This document shows positions 48,563-59,915 of a DNA stretch of 64,000 nt, in pieces. Positions within the stretch are counted from its first letter, which is position 1, and every line of letters starts with the position of its first letter. The position numbers were made by a program, and so were the translations under genes. The stretch comes from Nageia nagi (Eukaryota; Pinophyta). The stretch is from NCBI GenBank assembly GCA_050084985.1, contig JBITNC010000002.1, forward strand, positions 28,768,001 to 28,832,000. The letters run 5' to 3'. The notes under the pieces are model-generated. The model was not told the DNA's origin, searched no databases, and saw only the letters and a list, made by a program, of their open reading frames with translations.

Positions 48563-51500
48563 TTAAACTTCACTCCCCCTTGAGGGCAACTTCACCAACC
48601 CGAGAGAATCCCTAAGCTTGCAGAACTGAGCTTCAGGAAGGGGCTTGATGAATAAATCAACGGAGTTGTCAGTAGATGGACAATACTGCAAGTGTATGAT
48701 GTCATCTAGAACCTTCTCCCTGATAAAATGGGCTTGGATTTCTACATGTTTGGTTCGCTGATGGAACACAGGATTCTTAGCCAAAGAGATAGCCGATTGA
48801 TTGTCTGACAAAATAAGAGATGGGCCATTTTGCGTATACCCAATTTCGTTCAGAAGATGTCTTAGCCAAATAGCTTCTTGGGTGGCAACAGACATGGCTC
48901 GATATTCAGCTTCAGTGGTAGAAAGAGTCACAGTAGGTTGCTTCTTGGAAGCCCAAGAGATAGCACCTGAACCAATGCTAAACACATATGTAGAGGTTAA
49001 TTTTCTGTCATCTCGATCTCCCCATAATCAGAATCTGAGAACCCTGAGAGAACAATTGAGGGCACTTTGGAATACTTAAGAGCAAGATCCTTTGTCCCTG
49101 TGACATACCTCAATATTTGCTTAACAGCATTGAGGTGTTCAACATATGGTTTTTGCATGAATCATGCCATCAGATTCACTGCAAAGGCAATATCAGGATG
49201 AGAGATAGTCAGATACAGAAGACTACCAATTAATTGTCTATAAGCTGTAGCATCAGCCAACTGAGAATATGAGCTCAGTGATACAACTATTCCAGGAGAA
49301 ATAGGTATTGCAGCATATTTACACTCCTCCATTCCAAACTTTTGCAAGATGTCTGATATATACTTAGATTGACTAAGATAAGTACAATCTTTGTGTTGGT
49401 ATACTTGCATCCCAAGATAGTAATGCAATAGACCTAGATCAGTCATTTCAAATGTTGCCTTGAGTTTGGAGATGCACTCTTGGATGATTTCAATATTATT
49501 GCCTGTTATGAGAAGATCATCCACATAAAGGAGAATTATGACCACGTCTTTTCCTTGATTGAGTACATATAGATCTGAATCTGAGAAGCACTTGGAAAAA
49601 CCAATATCTGCAAAGAATCTTGAAATTTTCTTATACCATGCTCTAGGTGCTTGCTTAAGTCCATACAAAGACTTCTTTAGCTTACACACAAGAGACTCTT
49701 TTCCTTCTGGAATAAATCCTTCTGGTTGATTCATGTAGATTTCAACATCCAAGTCACCATTGAGAAATGCACTTTTGACATCAAGTTGAAAAGCTTTCCA
49801 TCCTTGAGTTGCAGAAAGAGCAAGAATTATTCTGACAGTAGGCATCTTGGCCACAGGAGCAAAGGTTTCCTCATAATCAATACCATATTTCTGAGCGAAT
49901 CCTTTGGCCACTAATCTTGCCTTGTATTTTTCAATTTTTCCATCAGAATTGTACTTGACCTTGTATATCCATTTATTGCCAATCACATTTTTCTCATTGG
50001 GATAAGGAACCAAATCCCAAGTTTCATTTTTCATGAGTGCCTCATACTCAACTTTCATAGCTTCCATCCAACACTCTTGCTTGGAAGCTTCTTTGAAGGT
50101 TGATGGCTCATGCATATTATCAATTTTGGCAAATAAGGATTTATTCAAGGTCATACTTCTTGTAATTCTCTGTGCTGGAGAATTTTGCTCTTGTGGTGAC
50201 ATCTCTATATGATCATCCAACCAGTGTGGTGCAGGTAAAGAATCATCTGTATCAGACACCTCAGCATGAGAGGTCGTATCCTTAGAAAGTTCATTGAACT
50301 TAACATCCCTAGAAATAAAGACTATTTTCTGGGATGAAGAGTAGAGCCTGTAACCTCTATGCTGATTATCATACCCCACAAAGATGCATTTTTCTGATCG
50401 TTTATCTAGCTTCTTTCTTTTCTCTAAGGTAATGAAGGCAAATGCATCACAACCGAAGACCCTGAAGTGTGAGAGGTTAGGTATCTTTCCTGTCCATGCT
50501 TCATATGGAGTTTTACCTTCAACTGCCTTAGTAGGACACCTATTTAGGGTGTGAATAGCAGTGTGAATAGCTTCTCCCCATAAGAAACTAGGAAGGTTAC
50601 CCAACATGCATCTTACCATTTCCATAATGGTGCGATTCTTCCTTTCAGCAACTCCATTTTGCTGAGGGGTGTAAGGGATTGTGAATTATCGCTTAATCCC
50701 ATGTTTAACACAATAGTTGTTAAACTCATTGCTATTATATTCACCCCCATTGTCAGATATCAGCATCTTGATCTTAAAATCAGTTTGATTTTTAACAAGT
50801 GCATTGAAGTCTCTAAACCTGTCAAAAGTTTGATCCTTGTGCTCAAGTAGATAACCAAATGTCATCCTACTGAAGTCATCAATGAAGGTCAGAACATAAG
50901 AAGCTCACCTAGTGACTTAGTCTGAAAAGGACCCATCAAATCTGAATGCACAAGCTGAAGAGGACAAGTAGCCCGAGTTGCCATATCTTTTTCAAACTTT
51001 TGCCTATGCATCTTTCCTAGAATGCATCTTTCACAAAGACCAATTGTGGGTGAAATATTAGGTAAACCTTCCACAAGTGCTTGAGTTTTCATATCTTGAA
51101 TACTCTTGTGGTTAAGGTGCCCTAATCATTGATGCCAAAGATTACCTTTTGAACAAACATTTGCAGCAAGACAAATCTTTGAAGGTACTTGATCCATAAT
51201 ATAAAGGTCATCCTTTACTGATCCTTTCATCAAGGTGGCAAGTCCTTTCTTAACACACCAAGAGTGTGAGGTAAACTCAAATGAGCATCCTTTCCTTGTA
51301 ATTTGAATCACGGAGATGAGATTCATCCTTAGTTTAGGCACATAAAAGACACTATCAAGAGTCTTTCCATGAATCTTCACACTCCCTATTCCATGAACAT
51401 CAAGGACTGTATTATCACCTATCACAACTGCATCCTTTTTGTACTTATGAAAATTTTCAAACTTATCCTTTTCATAACACATGTGATTAGTGCATCCTGA

Positions 51501-52487
51501 ATCAACAATCCAATCATTTGAAATAGTTTGAGACATTGAGTAGTAGGCAACAGAAGCAGCATGCTTGTTCTTCTTTTTATTATTGAAATTTCTCACATTT
51601 GCATTTCCCTTTCCTTTTTGAGCAAATTTCTTTTTACGACAATTATACTCTTTGTGCCCAAAGATACCACAAAAGTTACAATTTCCATCAAACTTTTCCT
51701 GAGGTGTTGGATTGCTCGATCCAGCTTTGTCATTCCTTTGCCTGTAGTTGCCATGATTGTTGTTGTTGTTGCCCTTTTTGTCATACTTCCTGAAGGTAGA
51801 TGAGGACTTGTTATCTTTGAATTTGTAATGTTTGAACTTTTTCTTGAAAGGAGTTTTGGTTGCTCCTAGAGCAATGCTAGTGTCCTTTGGAGAAAGGTTC
51901 AACATTTTCTTATTCAAAGTTTCCTCATGCTTCAGAAGGAGTCTAGAAAGGTTATCAAGTGAGATGACATCTTCTTCATCATCGAGCCTTGTTTCCATAA
52001 CCGTGACAAAGTTGCTGAACTTTGTAGTAAGGCTTTGAAGAATGATGAAGACCATGAACTCATCATTGATCCAGTTGCACCCACAACCAACCAATTGTGT
52101 CCTGAGGTCAATGATTTTGTTTAAGTAGATGGAGGCACTTTCATCTTCACTTTGTCGATACTGCAACAACTTTTGTAGAATGGTAAACCTCTTGGAAAAT
52201 TTGGACCCAAGGTAAATTTTCTTTAACATATCCCAAGCTTCCTTTGCTGAAGTTGATGAAGAAATCATGAGAAGGACATCATCTGAAATTGCATGGTAAA
52301 TCATGGAAGTTGCTAACTCATTCTTTGAGTTGTATACTACAAGAGCCTTCTCATCGGTAGGAGCAACCACGTCTTCATTAACTGTCTGCCACAGCTTCCT
52401 TGCTTGTAACTCGGCTTTCATACGAGGTTCCCATATTCCAAAGTTGGAACCATCGAGTATGTGCTTGGGAACGAAGGTTTCAACCAT
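48563..52487 (-). pseudogene. Element Q gag-pol polyprotein
   Basis: ATG at 52487-52485 (MVETFVPKHILDGSNFG). Gag, zinc knuckle CNFCGIFGHKEYNC near 51650, protease WIVDSGCTNHMCY, integrase, RT with YVDDLLITGNN near 49505, RNase H, stop at 48563. Lesions: TGA for CGA in LWHQRLG near 51125; a 1-bp deletion in the integrase G-run near 50912; TAA for CAA near 50688; TGA for CGA near 49167; a 1-bp deletion in the RNase H DYGG codons near 49022. Long frames remain (481 codons of gag, 487 codons of integrase-RT). Confidence 0.93.
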
Positions 52488-52489
52488 TG

Positions 52490-55400
52490 CTACAAAAACA
52501 AATAAATATGTAATAAGAATGTAAACTTTTACAATTTTTCCATCTATACATATAAAACATCTAATAAGCAAACATGTCCCACATGTGTAAACTCATTAAC
52601 CACGATCCATAGAAGGATAAAGTTGGGGTTGTTTTCTTGTATAGAATTAGGCCTTCACCTGGATGCCCGCAAGGTGGAGCCCAGGTACTACCAATCCTCA
52701 ACCAGTTCACCTTGGTCAGTGATATACTCTCACAAGGAGAAGTACCTACTATTTTCCAAGGATCCAACATATCTTGGACCGGCCATTTTAATTATCTTGA
52801 TTAGGGTTTTCAATTTTCCTCCTAGGTTATCAGGATAATCCCTGAATGGACATGCGGACATGTGGTATCACTACACACATGCCTGTCCACCTAATAGAGT
52901 TATGTCCAATCCAATAGAGGTCTTAGGGGCAATTAAGACGGACTTACTACCACTCGGTTCTTCGGACTAAAAGGGCTCCAGTCTACCCTGTCCTCACCTC
53001 ATGGCTCCCCAAACAAGTCATGTTGTGGAAAATACGTGCGGATGTATTCATTTTAGGGGTTACTTTCAAATTTTTGCGTATTGCAAGTATAAAGCAAATG
53101 TGCAAAAAGTAAAGTGAAAATACTCCATCCACACGAACTTGAAACCTGAAGAGGCCAAAAATTGAGTCCAATGGGTTTTGTAATAACCCCTAAAGGACTT
53201 TTACATTGTTCATATTTTTCTCAATTTATTCAAGCACTTAATGAATTAAACAAAGAACTAAGTCCTACTTAGTATTTAATTCATAACATGCATTGTTTCA
53301 TGACTTAAAAATTTAAGTAAGCATGCATCATGCATTAAAAATTTAAGTCCTAAGCATGTTTTATTCTTCAAACACCTTTTTACTTAAAGGGTTATCCCTT
53401 TGTACTATGCTTAGAGATTGCATATGCACTTAAATGAAACATGCAATGTTGAGTAGAATATTAGAAATAGTCTAAGTATGCCTAAGTGCAGTTAATGGGA
53501 GCAATTGACTTGGAAGCAAGTAAGTAAAAATGCCTAAGAAGGATAAGTGTGCAAGTTGTAATAGGAGACCCATACCCCAATTTTTAAGGCTTCTCCTACT
53601 AAAAAAATACTCCTAAGTCAATAAACAAGTAAATGCTTTGTAGGTTTAAAATATGACTCCCCCCCTATTTTTAAAAAATCAAATCAAATCAAATATGTAG
53701 TGGGTAAAAAATTAAGGCTCAACAACTAAAGTTGAAAAAAAAATGTGAAGGGGCCATGTGTAAGCCTCAGGGTGGTGGAGAAGCTGGGCAGGGGTGGCAG
53801 GAGAGACCAAAGCGGCAAGGAAGCCGCGTAGAGGGGTGGAAGTAGTGTGAGGCACGTGAGGACTGGCGGGCGGAGGCCGCGTGGGGCGGCCAATCGGTGG
53901 TTGACCACCCAACCGTGAGCATGCATAAAACATGGGTGCATGGTGTATTCGATGAGCATGGCAGCCGTATGGCATGAAACTATGTCGGCATCAACATCTC
54001 CTGCAAACAACGTGCATGCATAGCCATCGACCATGGTAGGGAACAAGACTGGACTGTCTCTGCCTGCTTCCTCTCACGATTGCCTCCTCCTCGTCCGTGG
54101 TAAAACAAGTCACGCACCTATCTTGCGATCATTGCAGTCCATGAAATAGGGTCTGGATCGTGCATGTGGACAAACAACTCACGTGGACAGCCTGCGATCA
54201 CTGCAGTGTGCGAATCATGACGAGGGGCAAAATTTAGCAGAGGTATTCTGTAATCCTGGCAAGATTGGATCATGTTCAGTATGAGCTGGTTCATCTGTTT
54301 CAACCGGCTTCAAGATTGCAAGTGCGGTGGAATCATACACGCAAGGAAAATCGTCATGAAAACTTGTGGCAGCATTCGTAGACATAATTCCTGCTGGGTT
54401 TTCAATCTCATTACCGTCCGTAGGATAGAAATTACTGCAGGAAGGAAGTTCCACACCATGCACAAATGCTCTTCCATTTCAGTCCATGCAATCAGCGTCT
54501 ACGATCAGTGCAGGCTATGAAGTGCAGCATAGGATGGGGAGGTGGAGGCGGTCGGGCAGAGCAAGTCATGCTGCAGCTATGGGAGGAGGAGGCGGTCACG
54601 CGAGGTGCATGCGTGGGAGGAGCATGGGCGGAGGTGGTCACCACCAGAGGCGCACTTGTTATTGGACCCCCCCGATTGTAATAAAATTTATACAATTTCA
54701 TTTATTTAACGTGACCCCCCCCCCCCAAATGTATACAATGGCAATTAAATTTGAATCGTATAGTTATAATTTGTTTGGGATTTTATTTGCCCTGACCCGC
54801 CTGTTTTAAAATTGTTTGATTTAATTGATTTAATTGGACCCCCCAATAGATATTTATTTATTGTGATTTTAAATAAATTGAAAGCATAATAAAAACAATA
54901 TATATAGGTTTGAGTATTTTAAATAGATTAAAATATATATAATTTTGTTTTGAGTATTGTAAACAAAATTAAACAAAATAAAACTATATATTTGTGATTA
55001 TGTTTTAAACAAAATCAAAATATATATATATATATATATATAAATATAGATAATTTGAGCCTTTGCAACTCAAAAAACAAATTGTCCTCCTTTTATTTTT
55101 GGAAATGTTGATGCCTTTTGCTTAGGACCATATCAATAACTCACTAATGATAGTATATATGAGAGATTTCATAATAATACATTACTACTAACATAAAAAA
55201 AAAATGTTAGTACAAATATTGCAATTTTGCATCATATATGGGCATTTAATCAAATAATTGAACCAACACATACTTTTAAGTTCAATATAACATGAACAAC
55301 AAATTACAAGTGTTGTATACTAACCCTTTAAAAGAACTATAGCAATTTAAAATTGCAAGTAACATAGAGGATTAGTAAAAAATTGCAACTTGTTAATCAT

Positions 55401-55491
55401 AACTTAAAAAGGACTAACACATAGCAAATAAGGTGTTAGTAGCACTATGTAATAATAAAAAAAAATGACCAAATGAGGAGGAACTTTATAC
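52490..55491 (-). other. Leader intron of element Q
   Basis: On the minus strand: donor AAAGAGAAG|GTATAAAG at 55492/55491 and acceptor TTTTTGTAG|CA at 52490/52489, just before gag. Length 3002 nt. Contains a TA run (55021-55042), a C-run (54715-54726), a GC-rich cassette (about 53740-54680) and the conserved leader block (53210-52570). Frames in the GC-rich part, up to 107 codons, have no recognisable domains. Confidence 0.65.
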
Positions 55492-55599
55492 CTTCTCTTT
55501 AAAATTTACCTCACCAAGGGGTGTAAGATGAGGAGTGAAGAAGGATGAAGAACCTCCAAGATGTAGCTTCCACACCAAAAGAAGAGCTTCCACAACAAG

Positions 55600-55611
55600 G
55601 CTCTGATACCA
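55600..55611 (-). other. Primer-binding site of element Q
   Basis: TGGTATCAGAGC on the minus strand, two bases inside the 5' LTR. Confidence 0.93.
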
Positions 55612-55613
55612 AT

Positions 55614-56120
55614 TGAAGGATTTGAACTAGATCTAAACAAATCCTCTAGGACCTTAGACTAGGAAACTCAAGTGTACACAAGATAACACATCTATAATTC
55701 TAAGAACATCATTCACACAATATGACACCAATATAATGTGGTTCCTCCCTCCTTGGGAGTACATCCACAACTAGTTCTCTTATTCTCTTGATATGTCTCT
55801 CTTACAACTATTCTCTAGCTTTCTCCTACACAACCAAGTAGAGTAATCTTACTCCAAGACTTAGATATGATACAAGAGGAGAGGCCCTCTATTTATAGCT
55901 TTAGAGCACCTCCATAACCTTCCTTTAACCCAAGGGTAAGGTTAGGGTTACATTAAATGTATCACCCAACTTCAACCTACCAACTAACCACTTTGGTAAA
56001 GTCAAAGTCTACATATTAAAGAATTCAATTAATCTCTTAAGGTATCTACATACCCTTAAGTGATTAATTGAATTTACAAGGAGTTTAGATATTCACAATA
56101 TTTCATTACAAATTCTAACA
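55614..56120 (-). repeat. 5' LTR of element Q
   Basis: 507 bp, identical to the 3' LTR except two positions (a/g in ctaagRac and c/a in cctccMtaac). Confidence 0.95.
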
Positions 56121-56125
56121 CAAGT

Positions 56126-56544
56126 GACTATGAGTTTCAGCTTGGCATCTTCGTGATGATTTATAGTGCACCAATAATTAGTTCATGATGGCATTTGTGT
56201 GATTCATCTATCCTAGTTGATATGAATATGTTGCATCTAACTGATCTTGTTATTTGAGCTGCTTATGACTTGCAAGTTCCTTTAAGATTGCAGGTTACTT
56301 CAAGTATGCAGGCTCTTGGAGACTCTTTATGACTTTCAATTGAATGACTACTTTATGTACATTGAAACTAGTTGTTGTTAATAATTGTATTTGGCAAAAT
56401 AGTGAGTCTCAAATTAGATCTTTCTTACTTCACAAATATGTAAAACGTTTTCATCTCCATTGTATCTATTTGGAAGAGAACTCTCTTACATTCTCTCTTC
56501 CTTTTCTCTTATTCACTCTATCCCAATATTGCATTAAGGGGGAG
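56126..56544 (+). other. 3' UTR of element R, second part, with PPT
   Basis: Continues the 3' UTR after Q (gactatgag.. as in N). Ends ttgcattAAGGGGGAG at 56536-56544, the polypurine tract. Confidence 0.8.
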
Positions 56545-57045
56545 TGTTGGAGTGTATAATGCATTATTGTAAAGATTTTTTAATAATCTTCTATGTAAGC
56601 TCACTAATACTTAAGGGTATCATTTGATACCTAAAGTATTTAAATGAATATGATAATGTAACTTATCCTACACTTTATGTCATGAGCATGCCCGTTGGGT
56701 AAAAGGATGTGCATGTCATGCTTTTGTACATTAGGTAAAAGGGTGATCCAAAGAGAGATTTTGGCCTATAAATAAAAGGCTCTCTCTTTGGATCACATAT
56801 CAATTTGTGGAGTAAAGTTATGCTATAGGATAGTGCTTAGGAGTTTAGATTAAGAGGATTGTAAGAGAGTTGTATTTGTGATTGAAGTAAAGATTTAGTT
56901 AATGGATGTACTTTTAGTTAGAGGAACCACTTATATCTTGAGTTATCTTTGTGAGATTGCTTTGTGAGTTTATTATATGTGAATTATGAGTTTTCATATG
57001 ATCTTGGGAGTTTAGAATTATTTAGTTTATACTTAAATTCTTTCA
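56545..57045 (+). repeat. 3' LTR of element R
   Basis: 501 bp, TGTTGGAGTGTATAATG to AATTCTTTCA, with TATA box TATAAATA near 56768. About 10% different from the 5' copy. Confidence 0.88.
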
Positions 57046-57399
57046 AAGAGATGAAGCATGTCATGTCTTTGTACAATGGTTAAAAGGGTGATCGAAAGGA
57101 GTATTTTGGCCTATAAGTGGAAGACACTCTCCTTGTGATCACTCATCAAAAAATGTTGAAGCAAAGTTATGCTATAGGATTAGTGTTAAGAGAGGAAGAA
57201 AGAGGTCTTATTCTTATAAGAGAGTTGTCTTTGTGAATGAAAAAGATCTTAGTTATTGGATATACTCACATAGTTGGAGGAACCACTTATATGTTGTGTC
57301 AATTTATGAGATTGTTTATGCTTTGAGTCTTAATGTTTGAGTGAGCTTTCAAGTGATTTGGTAAATCAGGATTTTAGTATTTTAGGATTAAATTCCTCA
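57046..57399 (+). repeat. 5' LTR of element S, second part
   Basis: Starts mid-LTR at aagagatgaagcatgtcatg and ends aattcctca before the PBS. The region after it is a normal copia leader, so this is a 5' LTR missing its first third. TATA-like TATAAGTGG near 57112. Confidence 0.8.
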
Positions 57400-57401
57400 A
57401 T

Positions 57402-57413
57402 TGGTATCAGAAC
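57402..57413 (+). other. Primer-binding site of element S
   Basis: TGGTATCAGAAC, one base changed from the TGGTATCAGAGC of the other copies. Confidence 0.85.
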
Positions 57414-57482
57414 CTTTTTGGAAGTTTCACTTCAACATCTTCGAGGTTCATATTCATTCTAGTGAGGTAAACTCAAGATAAG

Positions 57483-59912
57483 GTATAACCTCTTACCTTA
57501 TTGATTTTTGATTATTTCATTATGATACTAACATCTTTTTGTTATGAGCTAATTCATTTATTTTAAAGAAAATATACTTACATGTTATTGCTATGCAATT
57601 TTTTTACTAACAATATTTTGTTAGTTGCAATTTTTTGATAAAATTGTTTAAGATATAGCAATAATATATTATAGTTTTAAAAAAATGCAATTTTTTTATA
57701 AATATGTATTTTTACACAAAGTTTGTGTAGAAATGTTAAAATAAAAAGGGTTGCAATTTGTTTTACAATGTATATATATATTTAAAAAACTGGATTGTGT
57801 ACAAAAGTTAAAGAATTTTTTTTCTTGCAAAAGGAGAAAAATATTTGAACAATAAAATATCTAGTATCAAAAAAAGGAAGCTGTATTCCCACCTACGATC
57901 ATTCCCCTACCTGGTCCCTTCCTTTCTGGAACAACGAAAATACATGATCGTTACTTCCTTTCTATCAAATTTTTTTTCTTTGGTAGGAGTACGTGAGAGA
58001 AACAAAGTGGATCAGATGGAAGGGTCCATTTCAGGAAAACAAGCTTGACTATCCCTTTTGCTAAGCGACTGCTGCGTAGCTCCCTCAAATACCCACTTGT
58101 CGATGCCATTACTGTTCACCCTCTTATGTTTCCTCGGCCTATCTCAGTCCTCACCAACTCCTGTGGCTCTCTGGATTTGCCTCTCCTCTACGAACCACTT
58201 ACCGCACCCAGCGTGGGCTCCTCCATCCAGGAATTTATCTCCTACCACCTGACTTGCGAATTTTGTAGTCCATGTAACAGTGTTTGCATATGGCTCTTTG
58301 TTGGGCGTATTCTGACCATAAGCATGTCATCTTTGCTGAGTATCATTTCATTACGACTTGGATGAAATCATAACATTAGTCTGACCTACGCAAATCATGG
58401 CCGACCACCTGCTTCCACCTTGCGCCTCTTTAATGCTTAATGCGTAATGTGCCAAACATAATGCCATTGTACTAAATATATGGTCTCACTCCCCATGCAT
58501 TAATTTCCAATCTGACCAGACAGTTCCCCTCCTCGCCTGCTTTAAATTATCTTGTCGGCCTGGTAAATAGGGACTGTAAAACTTTATTTGATTAGTTTTT
58601 TTTTTTTTTCAAAATAATAAATATATTGTTTGAAAAAGGGAGATTTATTAAGTATTTTTTCTTTTTTGCTTTTATTATCCTCTTCAAAATATTTGGAGGT
58701 ATTTTTTAACAATATGATCAATTATGATTATTTTTTTAAGGATAAAAGGGATACTTATGAACATTTGGTAGAGTTTTTTTATGGTAAAAATGATGCAATC
58801 CTTTAAAAAATAAAAGGGATATTTTTTCCTTTGTATTATAATAAGTAGTTTTTTTATTCAATTTTTTAAGTAAAAAAAGGAGAATTTTTCCTACAAATAA
58901 TGTTTTTAATAAAATTAGGACCTTTTTTTTAAATACATTTGAATAAATGATTAATGGATGCATGCCTAAAATTAGGATTTTTTTCCTAAATGCATTAATG
59001 GATGCATGCTTATTACTTAGAATATTTTATTGGATATCTTTAAAAGTGTTCATTTTGGATGAATTCCTTATGCAAAAATGTGAACATATGTAAAAAACAT
59101 TCTCTTGGGATTGATAACAAAATCCATTGGATTCTTAGGTTTCAATTATTGTTGATTGATGTATCATTTATTTTACACACTTTACTTTATGCTATGCATT
59201 TTGCTTTACTTTTACAAAAATTGCAAACATTGAAAGTGCACCCCCTAAAATGAATACATTCGCATGTAAATTCTGCAACACGACTTGTTTGACAAGCCAC
59301 AAGGTGAGGATAAGGTAGAATGAAGCCTTTAGTGTGATGATCTAAATGGTAAAAATTCCATACTTCTTAATTTCTCCTAAGTCCTTTGTTGGTCTTGACA
59401 TAACTCCATATAGATGGACATGCATGTGTGTAGTGATACCACATGTCTGCACATCTATTTAGAGATTATCTTGATAACCTAAGAGGATAACTTGAAACCT
59501 AATCAAAATAATAATTTGATTGATCCAACATACATCATAACCTTGAAAAATAGTTAGTACTCCTCGTTACAAGAGTATATTATTGACCAAGGTGTACTGG
59601 TAGAGGATTGATAGGACTTGGGCTCCACCTTGCAAGCATCCAGGTGAAGGCCTGATTTTAGATAAGAAAATAAGCTTCAAATTTATCCCTCTCTACAACT
59701 ATGGTACTTGGTTATGAAATTTTTTTGGATGTATGGAATATATTATGCACATATGAATTTTTGTTAAACAAGTTAAGCATTTTTTTATATCAAATTTTAT
59801 CATGTATAATTCAACATGTATGGTTGATCAATTTAAACAAATCTAAATATGTATGAATGACTAGGCTCAACAAGTATAATTGATTTACAAATTTAAACAT
59901 GTTTTTGTGTAT
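57483..59912 (+). other. Leader intron of element S
   Basis: Donor AAGATAAG|GTATAACC at 57482/57483. The expected acceptor GTGTAG is mutated to GTGTAT at 59907-59912, before the ATG at 59916. Contains a GC-richer cassette (57870-58560), poly-T runs and the conserved leader block (59100-59690). Confidence 0.6.
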
Positions 59913-59915
59913 TAA

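Larger units (their letters stand above)
47280..56120 (-). mobile_element. Ty1/copia element Q, young copy in R
   Basis: Complete minus-strand element flanked by exact duplication caagt (47275-47279 and 56121-56125). LTRs of 507 bp differ at two positions by my count, so this is the most recent insertion with two LTRs in view. Order on its strand: 5' LTR, PBS, short leader exon, 3.0-kb leader intron, gag-pol, 3' UTR with four-unit hairpin array, PPT, 3' LTR. Coding lesions exist despite its youth. Confidence 0.94.
20397..57045 (+). mobile_element. Ty1/copia element R, split by M and Q
   Basis: Element R comprises a 5' LTR (20397-20859), a leader (20860-21944 and 41449-43054), decayed gag-pol (43058-46991), a 3' UTR (46992-47279 and 56126-56544), and a 3' LTR (56545-57045). 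M sits in its leader and Q in its 3' UTR, both in opposite orientation. The outer flanks aaagg (20392-20396) and aagag (57046-57050) are an imperfect target-site duplication, plausible for an old insertion. By eye the LTRs differ at about 45 of 463 aligned positions, and the 5' LTR lacks 38 bp present in the 3' LTR. It is therefore the oldest dated element here. Confidence 0.8.

Noticed and set aside
53712-54809. GC-rich frames up to 107 codons on both strands
   Set aside because: They lie inside the leader intron of Q, have no recognisable domain, and overlap each other in several frames as GC-rich DNA does by chance.
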